Origin: Lineus longissimus
Lineage: Eukaryota; Nemertea; Pilidiophora; Heteronemertea; Lineidae
Direction of reading: 5' to 3'
DNA: 64,000 nucleotides
Assembly: GCF_910592395.1 (NCBI RefSeq)
Contig: NC_088317.1
Span: forward strand, 11,036,001 to 11,100,000
The position numbers and the translations under genes were made by a program. Positions 33,601 through 45,235 of the stretch are shown here, in pieces. Each line of letters opens with the position of its first letter. Position 1 is the stretch's first letter. Below the pieces are notes generated by a model. The model saw only the letters and a program-made list of their open reading frames with translations, made no database searches and had not been told where the DNA came from.

Positions 33601-36600
33601 GGACTGAAATGTATGGCCAACATTCAGTCCCTACCATCGTAAGGCCAACTTTGAGTCATGTTTCTCCCACCATACGGCAATTAGCTGAGTCTCATCCGTG
33701 GGACTCGGACAGTCGTATGGTTCAGGTTCCTTCATCTGGATCTGTAAGTGAATATAGTCTCGGTCGCAACTTGTTGGAAAGTCAGTCAGGTTATGTGTGC
33801 AAGTCGTCACCGTTTCAGGTCGTGTATGACGAACTACCCGACGTTGCGCCGGAGACTGAGTGGACTAGTGAGTTAGCAGAAGAGCTTTGTCTTGCTGGGA
33901 CACCAGCCCCTGGCCTACCACCTGGTGGTTTGGACTACAGCGACTTTGGGGATTACGATTTTGTTATGTCTCGGAGGTCGTCCCAAGCGAAGTGGAGTGG
34001 TGACATTGTAGCTCCAGATAGTTACATTTACTCTGAAGGTTGTGGCGTGGCTGTCCCAAGTAATCCGTCTCCTGTAGAGTCCAGTTTGCCAGTCGGTTGT
34101 GACTTTGTCCCTCCAAATATATCCGGGATGTCCCATGATAGTGTCTGTCGGGTTGTGTCTCGGCCTGTTGAAGGTTGTGACATTGTCCCCTCGGAGGACT
34201 CTCGGGGGATGTCTCGTGTTGGAGGTGGTGAAGTGCTTCCCCTTGCTGACTACTTTTTACCATTTACATCAATGATCTAAACAAAGCAAGTAAATTCTTC
34301 AATTTTATAATGTTTGCGGACGATACAACTTCACTTAGCGAATTACATTCTTTCTCTACCAAGGTAAACCACATATTAAACACCGAGCTATTAAACATAG
34401 CAAACTGGTTAAAAGCAAATAAATTATCTTTAAATATCTCAAAAACTGAATTTATGATCTTTGAACGAACACACAAAATTTTTAATGGCATCCTAGATTT
34501 ACAAATTGAAGGCACGAAACTCGAATGTGTTGAATCGTTTAACTTCCTTGGATTACTTATAAATAAGGATCTTACTTGGACTTCACATATAAATCATATT
34601 TCAAAAAAAATATCAAGGGCAACCGGCATTATCAATTACTTAAAACATTTTATTCCACAGAAAATTCTAATAACGATTTACCACTCTCTTATCTCTGCTC
34701 ATCTCAACTATCAAATATTATCTTGGGGCTATGATCACAACGAAATTTTAAAATTACAAAAGAAAGCTATTCGTGCCATTACTCTCAGTCATCCTATTAG
34801 TCACACTGACCCTTTATTCATAAAGCTGAAACTACTCAAACTACCGGACTTACACAAATTAATTGAAATAAAATTTCTCTATAGATTTTTAAAAAAGGAT
34901 TTACCAGTGTACTTCATGCACAATTTTTTCTCATTTAACAGTGATGTTCATAACTATCCCACAAGAATTAATGATAAATTTAAAATACCAAATGTAAGAC
35001 ACGAATATGCCAAAATGACACCACGATACAGTTTAACTAAATTATATAATTCTCTCTCAAAACAAACTCTAAGCAAACTCCACTCAAATTTTAGCTTAAA
35101 ATCCTTTTCAACATACTACAAAAATGAAATTTTGGGTTCCTATAATAAAAAGTGCCAAATTCGCAACTGCTATGTTTGCGACATTCGTTAAACTTTTTTC
35201 GTCTTATAACTGTTATTACTCACTCCTTCACTGTAAAATAGAACTGTCTTGTAAATTAAATTGTAAATCCTGTATATAATAATTAACATTGTACTACATG
35301 TAATTCATAAGGGAGCAGGCATTAAGCGGCCAATCTGGTCTTGTTCTGCTCCCGACCACAATCAATATCATGTATTTCATTAATGCACCTTGTAAATTTT
35401 GTTGGTCGAATAAATATTCATATTCATATTCATATTCATATGACGGGATGCCCCGTTCTGTTAGAGGTTGTGACAATGACCTTTCGGGTCTTTGTCAATC
35501 TGTGCCGTTCCAATCCTTTGATCCTGGTAAGAGATGATTGTCACCCGCCCCTGATTCTTCTCCGGACGATTTAGAGCTGGGGAGGGAGGGGGGAGGTGTG
35601 GTTTCATCATCTAATCCCGTTTCGGTTATCTCTCATTTTGACCTCGGGTCACCACCAGCCCCTGATCCTTCTCCGGACAATTTAGAGCTGGGGAAGGGGG
35701 GAGGAGGCGTGGTGTCATCATCAAATTCAGTCTCACTCATCTGCCCTTTCAATCCTATATTGTCACTTGGTTCCTCAACCAACACTGGAGACATTGGCTG
35801 TATCCGGGAAGTAGATTTTGGGGGTGTGGGCGTAGTGGGGGAGAGTGCCGTGGTCCTGGCTTCAATACAGGGAATGGTGGCTGAAGCGACAATAGACAGT
35901 GCTGCTCAGGTTACCGTATTGAGTACAGACTACGTGCGTTCACTCCCTGTTGCTCTCATTTCTAAAGAATCCGTAAAACTTAAAGGTGCAGCCAAGGATA
36001 GTGACATTATTGCTTCGTATGTGGAGGGGGTGGAGTTCAGGATTAGTGATCAGGTGTTCTTGGTAAACGCGTACATTGCTCCGATATCAGATCCCATTCT
36101 GTTGGGGTTGGATTTTCTCAAGGCACAAAAGGCTGTTATTGACCTTCACCTTGAGAATCTAATCTTGAATGATATCCCAATTCCGATTAAGCTGGTACCC
36201 AATGTTCCACCGGTTTCCGAACCCAATGTACGCAACATCCGTATGGACTCATCCTCCCACGTTGTTGGGAACTTGGATGAGAAGTCTGATGTGTTGTCTT
36301 CGGGACTTAGAACTCCCATTGATCTCTCTCCTAGTTGTGAGTCTCTTCCTCCCGATCCGGATCGCAAGGCTCCTGTTCCTGAGTATTTAATGGATCTATA
36401 TCTCCGTTCCATAGTACACCTTACGGACGAGCAAGCAGTGAAAGTTGCTGACCTCCTGAATGAATTCCAAGATGTCTTCTCAAAAGACGAATTCGATATT
36501 GGAACTTTTTCGGGGGTGCAGCACCATATAGACACTGGTGATGCTGAGCCCATTAAGGTCCCGACTAGACGAACTCCTGTTGCTTTTGATGATGAGGAGA

Positions 36601-39600
36601 GGCAGAATCGCACTTTGATGTTGAAGGCCACTGTCATTGAGCCTGCTTCATCTCCCTGGTCTGCGGCCCCGGTGTTGATCCTAAAAAAGACGGCAAGGTC
36701 CGCTGGTGTTGTGATTGGAGGGGTCTGAACTCTGTTACAAAAAAAGATGCATACCCTGTCCCAAACATTGAACAATGTTACCACACACTGAGGGGGTGCA
36801 AGTACTTCAGCACCCTAGATGCTACTTCCTCGTATTGGCAAATTGAGATTGCCCCCATTGATCGAGAAAAAACTGCATTTTCGTCTAGCAAATACGGTCT
36901 CTTTCAATTCCGGAAAATGGGGTTCGGACTTTGCAATGCTCCCGCGACGTATCAACGTGCGATGGAGCATATTCTCTCTGATCTGTTGTGGGACAAACTG
37001 GTTTGTTACTTGGATGACGTCATTATGGGAGAATTGACTTTTGAAGACCACCTGGTACTCCTCCGTAAGTCACTTCTCAGGTTCCGTGAACACAAACTCA
37101 AGTTGAAACCTCGAAAATGCAACCTCTTTCAACTAGCGGCTAAGGTTTTGGGTCACATTCTCGATGAGCGCGGGATTGCAGTCAATCCCGAGAACATCGA
37201 GAAAGTAAAGTCATGGGCCCCACCTAGGTGTCTCCGAGAGTTGCAATCTTTCCTCGGCTTCGCTAATTACCACAGATCTCACATCAAGGATTTTTCGGAG
37301 ATTGTGGTTTCACTCACCGAATTACTCAGTAAATCAGTCCCATTTCAGTGGGGAACAGAGCAGCAGTCCGCTTTCGTACGGTTACGGGAGGCCCTGTCGT
37401 CTGCTCCGGTGTTAAGTTATCCCAACGATTCTGACCCCTTCATTCTAGATTGCGATGCTTCTGATCGCACCATAGGAGGGGAACTCCTACAGGTTCAGAA
37501 TGGGGAGGAAAGAGTCATTGCATATGGGAGTTATACCATGACACCGGAGCAACGGCGTTACTGTACCACCCGTAAGGAGTTGTTGGCGTTGGTAAGATTT
37601 ACCCGGAAATTCCGGCACTTCCTTCTCGGGAAGAAATTCACGGCCAGAACAGATCATGGCAGTTTGGCTTGGCTTATGCGATTTAAGCATATTGAGGGCC
37701 AGTTGGCTCGTTGGTTGGAAGAGCTAAGCTGCTATGATCTCCAAATTATTCATCGTCCGGGTAAATTACATGCCGACGCTGACGCTCTGTCTCGACTCCC
37801 TGATTTGCTCCCCGCTTGTGATTGTTATAGGGCGGGTATCTCCTTAGACAGTCTTCCTTGTGGTGGTTGTGCTTACTGTACCAGGGCGCACAATCAGTGG
37901 GCACGCTTCGAGGAGGAGGTGGATGATGTTTTGCCTTTGGGAATTGGGATGGTTTCATTAAATTCCTCAGACGACTCTCCTGAGGACCCTATGTTGAACC
38001 CCATGTGTAATCCTTTTCTTAGTGTCTTACAAGATCAAGATTTGGACTCAGAGTTGATTTGGGATGGTGAGGAGCTGGATTTTATTCCGGACATTGTCAC
38101 TTCGGGTACTGGTCGTGTAGACGTACTGCCTTGTTTGTTTGAAGAGCTGGATCATTCAGATTCATTGGTTGAGTTGTGCGACGGGCCTGGGACGGTCGGG
38201 GGTGGTTCTGTTTGTGACCCTGTTTCCCCCCCGGACGTATCTGAGCTGGAGGGGGAGCAGGATCTGATAGAGCCGGTGTGCCCCCGGTCCCCTTCTTCCC
38301 CGGCGGACAATTCTGGTTGTTCAGATGTTCCCGATCTTTCAAAATATTAATCTCCTGTGAATTGGACGGATAGTTTCACACGTGATGAACTAGAGGCGTC
38401 TCAGACTCAAGACCCAGATTTGGGAAAAATCATTGGTTGGCTTAAGGAAGGTGTTGTGCCGTCCAAGTTCATGCTACAGTCATGTGGGCCTGTGGTTAGG
38501 CATCTTTGGTTATGTCATACTCAACTGGTATTGGAGAATGGCCTCCTTTGGTATCAGTGGGATGATGTTGTTAATTCCCGTTTGCTTCTTATGGTTCCCT
38601 CATCTCTCAAAGAACGTGTCTTTGGTATAGTTCACGATAACATCACATCCGGCCATCTGGGGTACAAAAATACTCTTTCTCGTCTCAGACAATCATTTTA
38701 TTGGCGAGGTATGGGTCAAGATTGTTATGCATATGTGGCCTCGTGTTCCATATGCAGTATCAATAAGAAACCCTGCCGTAAAATGAAAGGCGCTCTTGTG
38801 CCATTTACGGCTTCTGTTCCGATGGAAAGGGTCCATCTGGATATCCTAGGTCCGTTTATTCCGAGTTCTAATGACAATCTTTACATTCTCATGATTATAG
38901 ATCAGTTTACCCGTTGGATTGAGTGCTTTCCACTCCCCACTCAAGGAGCTGAGCAAATTGCTCGGACGTTCGTCTATGAGTTTGTCGCACGCATGGGTTG
39001 TCCGTTCGAGATACACACAGATCAGGGCCGTAACTTTGTTTCAAAGTTATTCGGAGCTGTCTGTCGTCTCCTTCAGATAGCAAAAACCCGCACTACGCCT
39101 TATCATCCTTCGTCTAATGGTCAGGTTGAGCGATATAATCGCACTCTTCTTCAATTAATTCGTTGTTTCCTGGGAGAGGACCAGCGGGATTGGGATAATG
39201 ATTTACCCCTTCTCGCTGGTGTTATCCGCTCTATGCCGAATCGGAGCACTGGTTTCACCCCCAACATGCTTATGTTGGGAAGAGAGGTTCACATGCCCTC
39301 CGACCTGGTCCTCCGCCCATTCCTAAAACAACCTCCCGCAGCATCGGCCGGCGAATACGTACTGAAGCTGCGGGAGAAACTTGAGTTTGTACATCATATC
39401 GCTCGGCAGCACTTGGGTGTAGCCGAGCACCGTAGAAAAAAGGACTATGATGTACAACTCCGGGAAAAGAGGTATCAGGCCGGGGATATCGTGTACAAGT
39501 CTGACACTGCGTCCAAGGTTGGGCAAAGCTCCAAACTTAGACCGCCTTGGCTTGGTCCGTTTCTGGTTGAGAAGGCAATCTCGCCGGTTTTATATCTCAT

Positions 39601-40147
39601 CGACGGGCAGAGTAAGAACCAAGTCGTTCATCATGATCGGCTTAAGCTCTGTCGAGATCGGATCTTGCCGTTCTGGCTTCGGAGAAAGCGTCATCATCTC
39701 CTTGGTCCGGACGATTCAGTGATTGCTCCATGTACAGATTCCCCTGACATGGAAACTGGGGTGTTTCCCTTTTGTGCTCTGGATGAATTGGAGTTTGCGG
39801 ATGTTGCCCAGGGTTCATTAGAGAATATTTCTCCTTCATTACTCTCAGTTTCTCCTCCGTCCGATGATGCGCTGCCCGGACGATCTGTAGAGCTGGGCGG
39901 GGCTTCCCGGTTGGAGGAGACAACTTCTCACCATGAAGCCGAGTTGGACCACAGTCTGTCTTCCTCCCCGTCAGTTAGTCTCCCTGAAATCAGTTTCTCT
40001 CAGGATATGCCCCCGATTCCAGGGTTACCACTCTGGGGGGTACGTGATGGGTACGACGAAACTGACGAACCACCCTGGAGACTGTCTGATGGACGCGGTG
40101 GGAGAAGGCGGCGGTTGCCGGCTTATTTGGGAGATTATATTCTCTAG
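33594..40147 (+). pseudogene. Gypsy pol: protease, RT, RNase H, integrase, broken
   Basis: A long low-complexity spacer leads to a protease with ATIDSAAQVTVLS (D-S-A variant) and LLGLDFL. Reverse transcriptase follows (WSAAPVLILKK at 36,660, LDATSSYWQIEI, GLCNAPATYQRAME and YLDD at about 37,010). RNase H has FILDCDASD, TTRKELLAL and DADALSR. A variable linker precedes an HHCC integrase with LDILGPF, IHTDQGRNF and NGQVERYNR. A GPY/F-like module (LRPPWLGPFLVEK) follows; there is no chromodomain. Lesions: LINE insertion 34,251-35,440; TGA 35535; one A missing in the A-run 36683-36688 inside RT; TAA 38348. Pol copies and integrates the element. Confidence 0.9.
34251..35440 (+). mobile_element. 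5'-truncated LINE inserted in gypsy pol
   Basis: A reverse transcriptase C-terminal half starts in FTIYINDL and holds the FADDT catalytic box at about 34,310. It continues through the thumb region (NFLGLLINKDLTWTSHINHI...) to a CYVCDIR end at 35,191. The 3' end has AATAAA and an (ATTCAT)n tail. TGAC flanks both sides (34247-34250 and 35441-35444). It is AT-rich, unlike the gypsy around it. Jockey/CR1-like by general pattern; clade not assigned. Confidence 0.85.
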
Positions 40148-41044
40148 ATTACATGAAACTAGGCATTCCATAGTTGCGGGCTTGGGTTATTTTTTCCCTT
40201 TACCTTTCTGTGTTCAAACACTATCTTACGATACGTCCAATTCTCGTCTATCGGCGTATCGATTTCCACTATTTCAAGCTTCTTGAGACTGATTGTTGAA
40301 TTCTGCCGGAATCAAATTGCCGAAGTTGAATTTCTCGTAGTCCGTCTTTTCCCCAATCGGTTACTCCGTGTTAGTACTCTGTTCGTTTGTCTTGTTCTAT
40401 GGGGGATTTTATATTTTTTATCCTGTCTGAAATTCAAATTGGTGATCTGTTCCTTTTGTCGATCGTTGATACCTCATTTGTTTCAACATCGATTCAGTGT
40501 TGTCAAATTTTAAATTTACAGTTTTGTAGCAAGTTCCTGCTTTGCAATCTTGTCCGTGCCGAGCTGAGATGAATCTCGGACTAAGCACGATTTCCTTGCG
40601 GTAACAAAATAGGTTTGTTTGCAATTTCCATGTTAACTGGATCAGGCATGATTCAGCTGGTTTGACCGGCTTCGTAAAATAATTTTTTTTGTGTAAAACC
40701 AAAGTCCACTAAAAATCTAAATCAAGCCATTTCTGCATTAAAGCTAAACCGTTCTTTATCAGGATGGTTCAATACCACATTGCGTCATCAGTGTGTTTAC
40801 ACTTCATAAAATCGGTCATTATTTCCTTGTTTCTGGTTACCGCATTACCGTCTCAATGGGGTTGAGTGGTGAATTACAGTTGCAGATAAGCAACCTTCAT
40901 TTCGTTCTCATTTTTTTAGTTGAGTTCAGTTTTCCGTTTGGGTTCTAATTCTGGTTAAATTAAGACGGGAACCCCATTTTCGTTCTAGTTATTTTCTGTT
41001 CTCAAATATATTCGATTCACCATCCGACCCTATTGGTAAAAAGG

Positions 41045-41060
41045 TTTCTTTCGTTACAGG
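41045..41060 (+). promoter_or_regulatory. Splice acceptor before the TatD-like ORF
   Basis: TTTCTTTCGTTACAG|G: a pyrimidine-rich tract ending in AG at 41058-41059, seven bases before the ATG at 41066. This is the position an env acceptor takes in retroviruses. Confidence 0.6.
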
Positions 41061-41065
41061 CAATT

Positions 41066-42263
41066 ATGTCACCAACTAAGGTTCAGTGTCCGGTTTGTCC
41101 AGCCAAGGCTGGACATGTCAAGCGCCATGTCCTGGAGGCTCATCTCCCCCCTTTTTTTAACATCAAGATTTTGATAGCCGATAGAGCTAATCAGTATTTT
41201 GGATTTCTTCATAAAATTTCTAATTTTGCGTGTGAGGGGGACTTGCGTGAGCTTGTCCCCTATTTGTACGAACGCGGGGTATGTCCGGGTCCGTCTGACA
41301 CCATCTGGTCGGACCACGAGATTTTATTCGTTCGGGAACTGCGTCTGGCGGAGTGGCTCCCCCCAACCTGGGACCTCTCCGTCGGATTCAGTCTAGCGCA
41401 CTTATGGCATTGGAGGACGGCGTGTCGGGTCTTGTCGCTGTTCCCGGAGGCCCTTCGGGCCTCGTTCTATCTACCTCCTTTAATAGCGCCAAGACTCGCC
41501 CCGCCGCTCTTCGATGCGCATTTCCATCTGGACCGTCTACCTGGTGGGGTGGGGATGGCTATCGATCCCCTGGTTACCGGGGCGGTCGCTAGCTATTGTT
41601 TCCCCTCCTCCTGGCCTCGCGCGGGTGGTCCTGGGGTCTCGGATGGCAGGGTCTCTTTTGCTGTGGGACTCCATCCCAGGATCGCCCATAATATTTGCGC
41701 GACAAATTTTGGTACCAGATTGCAGGCAGAGGTGGCGCTTCTTGGACCGAGGGTGGTGGCCATCGGTGAGGTGGGGTTGGATTACGTTAGTAATCCAACG
41801 CCTCAGGTTCGGGAGGCACAGTTCAGGGTTTTCCGGGTTTGTGTGGGGGTGGCTAAGGACCGGGGCCTTCCCCTTGTTTTACACTGTAGGGGTAACAAGT
41901 TGTCCCCGGACTCCGCCGGCCTCGACTGCCTGGACTATCTGAAGACTGTCCTCCCCTCCTCCCACCGCATCTATCTCCACTGCTTTACCGGGGGTTGGGA
42001 GGTTGCCCTTCAATGGCTGTCCGCTTTTCCTGCGACTGTCTTTGGCGTGACCATCGTTCGAAATTTGCCGGGGGTGCGGCGAACTCGTTTAATCGCGTTT
42101 GGAACTGGCTTCACTGGTGGTGGAGACGGATTCCCCCTACCTCCTTCCTAGCCCTGGCAAAATTACCGAAGTGGTAGAGTATCTGGCCGGGATTGTGGGC
42201 GAGTCTAGGAGGACCGTCGCTGAAGCCACCAGCGAGGCGGCTCTACGGTTCTATTCGTTGTAG
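41066..42263 (+). pseudogene. TatD-family metal-dependent nuclease carried by the gypsy element, one frameshift
   Basis: The ATG at 41066 is the first after the acceptor. Residues 8-26 form a C2H2-like finger (C8, C11, H21, H26). A helical linker follows, then a TatD hydrolase domain from about 149: D-A-H152-F-H154, GLHP at 201-204, GE235-GLD, LVLH273CRG and YLH305CFTGG. Near 42,060-42,105 the frame shifts by one base. The next frame then reads VVETDSPYL with the catalytic Asp (42129-42131) and a normal TatD C-terminus to TAG 42261-42263. All six canonical metal ligands are present. TatD enzymes are Mg-dependent 3'-5' exonuclease/DNases, some acting in repair or apoptosis. Here it replaces env as a third gene; its role in the element (cDNA trimming, host defence, repair) is inference. 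Confidence 0.85.
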
Positions 42264-42428
42264 ACCTGCATTTTCGAGCGAGCAGGCCAGGCTTTGTGCA
42301 ATTTTCCAGGTAGGTCTGGCCTGTCCCGTCGTCCGGTATTTCTCTTTCCGAGGAACGACCAGTGTTGTCATTTTTTAAATTTATTCCGGTTCATTCCTGG
42401 GGAGGGTTTTACACTCGGTTTACTTATA

Positions 42429-42470
42429 CGGGTTTGGCCCCTTCGGACAATCAAAGGCTGAGGAGGCCCT
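42429..42470 (+). repeat. Short direct repeat in gypsy 3' region, copy 1
   Basis: CTTCGGAC...AAAGGCTGAGGAGGC here and again at 42,891-42,917 (CTTCGGAT...AAAGGCTGAGGAGGC). The two copies bracket the three hairpins. Confidence 0.7.
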
Positions 42471-42492
42471 AGTTTTTTGTACTAAAATTAAG

Positions 42493-42786
42493 TTGTCTTG
42501 GTAACGGGGTGTCCTAATTTAGTATGCTCCTCGGACTTTGTGAGCTGAGGGGTCCTTAAGGACATTCCAGTTTCCTTTATGTATCTATTAACTTGTCTTT
42601 GGAACGGGGTGTCCTACTTTAGCATGCTCCTCGGACTTTGTGAGCTGAGGGGTCCTTAAGGACATTCCTACTTCCCTCCGTGTATATAGTTATTATAATC
42701 ATGATCTAAAGTGCCCTTGGAACTGAGTGTCCCATCGTAGCACGCTCCTCGGACTTTGTGAGCTGAGGGGTCCTTCTGGGCATTCA
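42493..42786 (+). repeat. Three tandem conserved RNA hairpins in the gypsy 3' UTR
   Basis: Three units at 42493-42568, 42593-42668 and 42712-42786 share GCTCCTCGGACTTTGTGAGC. In units 1 and 2 GGGGTGTCCT pairs with AGGACATTCC (10 bp, two G-U) and CTCCTCGG pairs with CTGAGGGG. In unit 3 the outer stem changes on both sides (GTGTCCCA with TGGGCATTC) and still pairs with one bulge. Paired changes argue for a selected RNA structure. The position between the last ORF and the polypurine tract recalls retroviral export or packaging elements. Confidence 0.8.
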
Positions 42787-43013
42787 TAGTCCAAATTTTG
42801 TATAATATACTATAAAGTCTAGTTTTTTCATACATATTATAGGCCCGAGTGGGGTTAAGTTTTTTTTTTGGTAAAAAAGCCGGCGTGTCTCTTCGGATAT
42901 AAAAAGGCTGAGGAGGCTCGTGCAGGGAATTACATTGTACAGTACATCGACAAGATCATGCAGCTCCCAGAAGACGGTGACCACCCTCATCTTCCCGAAT
43001 CCCGAGACGACCT

Positions 43014-43025
43014 AAGGGGGAGGAA
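43014..43025 (+). promoter_or_regulatory. Gypsy polypurine tract
   Basis: AAGGGGGAGGAA directly precedes the TG of the 3' LTR. Confidence 0.85.
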
Positions 43026-43324
43026 TGTGGTGCGGAGGGGTATCGAGCGCGTCGCCAACAGCCGGTATCCCGTGACGTCAGCAGGTGGAGGACCCAGTGA
43101 CGTCACTCCCGGACCGCATAAAAGCCCTCGCAGGCCCAGTCTCGGGGCAGAAAAACAACAGAAGTCAACAGAGTAAGTTTATCCCGTATCTTGTCCGGTT
43201 TCGTGCACATTTCATGCATAATGCACCGTATCATGCTCGCACCTGAATATTCGTGGTAGTGCACACCTGAATCAGCCCGTGGGTCACCCCGTCCGGCCTC
43301 TCGCTAAAAGTGGCCGGCACTACA
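43026..43324 (+). repeat. Gypsy 3' LTR
   Basis: A 299-bp copy of the 5' LTR, followed by the ATGG duplication (43325-43328). Confidence 0.95.
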
Positions 43325-44074
43325 ATGGCGGACGGTTGGTGAAGTTGAAGCGAGCGGGCAGAACGATCGTTCTAACTGCCGTTTCCCCCAAGATTGAACA
43401 CACAAAATACCTGCATCAACATTTGGAGTAGTTTTAGCGATCAAAACATCATGATATGTGTGCAATGTGATCGGAGAAACGGCACACGGACGGTGAATGT
43501 GTAGTGGGGAGTGAGTGCGAATATGTAAATAGCAGTGTACACGGCACACAGTAATGGAATTGCATCTTCATTTTCTACGGTTCGCGCATGCGCATGAGTG
43601 CCTTTTTCGTGCCATTAATTGGTTTTCCCCCCTCTGTTATGTGGTACTGCAGGGGTTGAAAAAAAATTTGTTATGAAATGAGCTTGATACTACAGGTAGT
43701 CTTCTTTTTTTCAGTTGAGACATGGTAACCAAAGATGAGCTTCTTGCATTGTCTGGATGGCAGTTGCAGGTTATTGAAGATTTGGCACACTAGAAGCCCG
43801 TCGAAGGTATGCAGACATGACTGAGTAGGCGTGTGAATTATGTATTGGTGAAACTTGCGCGTCTCATGTTCAGAGAGCTAGAAAATAAATGAATATTACA
43901 TGTACATGTATAAGAAATGAAAAGTCAGAAAACAGATTTGTTCAAAAATTTATTTCTCACTTTAATGTAAATAAGGAATACAGGAAAAATACTATAGTAG
44001 GTCTAATACTTTCCACAAGATAAGATGTTTTTTGTTCTCAATGTCAATCTCACAGTTGATTTGTTTCTTTACAG

Positions 44075-44223
44075 GTTCATCTCTGGCTGGTCTCGTGCCG
44101 GACAATGCCTTCTTCTCATTGCTGATAGAGACAATTGAAGAATCAGCATATCTTTCATTCAAAGACAGCCTTCCATCTGTAATTACAAGACACACGACAT
44201 CAGACCCAGGGATTCGAGTCTGA
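44075..44223 (+). CDS. Exon-like frame, unidentified
   Basis: A good acceptor (TTGTTTCTTTACAG) is followed by an open frame GSSLAGLVPDNAFFSLLIETIEESAYLSFKDSLPS... ending at TGA 44221-44223. It looks protein-like but is short, lies in transposon-derived DNA and has no recognised domain. Confidence 0.25.
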
Positions 44224-44689
44224 GGTTTTATCTTCTTGAGGACTGTACTGCCATTTCACGCCAAGAGATTTATGACACCTTTAGAAATAAGATGGGATGG
44301 GTTTAAGTGACCATGCATGTTTAATGTACCGAGCACAATGTCTAATAATAATATTGACGACGTCTTATATTGACAATTCACCACTTTTGAAATGAAAAGT
44401 TTCAAATCACTCAGACACACAGTCATGGTCATGGTCATAAGTGTGGGATCTTTTTTGAAAGTAACAAGTCATATACTGTACCTGACTATGCTAATGGCTG
44501 GTGTTATTCACTCTAAATGGAAATTAGCTTCTGTGAAAACTTCTGGGGAGTCTTGCATTTTAGAGAGTAGGTATTAAAAACACTGCTATTTTTCCAGAAT
44601 ATGTGGTCTTTATTTTGATACCATACATGCAGTGGTTGGTGTAAAATCTGATTTTAACAGTGCTTGCCCACAATCAAGGCGGCTGACAA

Positions 44690-45235
44690 AATATAATGTG
44701 ACCACAAATGTCTTGCCATAGTCTTGGACTCTGTCAGCCATCTTGAATACCTTTAAAAGCTGTAGATTCTTTATAAACAAAGTGAGACCTTCATTTTGAT
44801 ACCATACATGCCACGGTTAATGTAAAATCTCATTTCGACACTGCTCGTCTGAAATCAAGATGGCCGCCAAAATCCAATATGGCTGCCAAAATCCAATATG
44901 GCCACCTGCATGTGACATAATGCCATGAACATTGCTTATTACTTCCAACAAATACTCATAATTGTTAAAAGTATGATCATGGTATGGTACAAATTGATAC
45001 TTACGTGCCTTGAAAGGAGCAATGGCAGCCATCTTGGATTTTGGCGGCCATCTTTGATTTTGTCAGTCATTTTGTATACTTGAAACTTTTGAAACACAGA
45101 ATTGATACAAAAAACTGAAATTGCACTTTAGTTTGTCAGATATGCTTCCCTTGTTGACATGGTTACATAGTGCTAATTGTGAACCAACATGTTGTGTCGG
45201 CCATCTTGGATTTTGTCGGCCATATTGAATCTAGC
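44690..45235. other. Cluster of AAGATGGCNGCC (YY1-like) motifs in both orientations
   Basis: About ten near-copies of AAGATGGCCGCC or GGCGGCCATCTT occur in 550 bp, for example at 44,858, 44,879, 45,027, 45,043, 45,199 and 45,219. The text between them is also repeated (CCAAAATCCAATATGGC). The core AAGATGGCGGC is the known YY1-type motif. Confidence 0.6.

Larger units (their letters stand above)
30767..43324 (+). mobile_element. Ty3/gypsy LTR retrotransposon with TatD-nuclease third ORF
   Basis: Bounded by 299-bp LTRs (30767-31065 and 43026-43324; two differences seen) with a 4-bp duplication ATGG on each side. The layout is leader, gag, protease-RT-RNase H-integrase, TatD-like ORF, three RNA hairpins, polypurine tract, LTR. 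It is 12,558 bp, of which 1,190 bp are a LINE inserted in pol. Integrase after RNase H places it in Ty3/gypsy. It sits in a TAAAAATGGCGGAC site inside the 30,065-45,602 element. Confidence 0.93.

Noticed and set aside
34264-34515. Minus-strand frame over the nested LINE
   Set aside because: Shadow of the FADDT-containing reverse transcriptase on the plus strand.
35534-35540. ATG at 35534 as a start for pol
   Set aside because: It is in the wrong frame. The protease frame here has a TGA at 35535 and is better read as a broken continuation from gag-pol.
36683-36689. A_AAA_AAG heptamer in gypsy pol, in the right phase for -1 frameshifting
   Set aside because: It lies in the middle of reverse transcriptase (LILKK to DGKVRW), where no programmed shift is expected. 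Loss of one A from the A-run explains it more simply.
30767-43324. Reading the 15-kb TIR element as a Maverick/Polinton because of its size
   Set aside because: 12.6 kb of it is the gypsy insertion. The remaining 3 kb has none of the Polinton genes.
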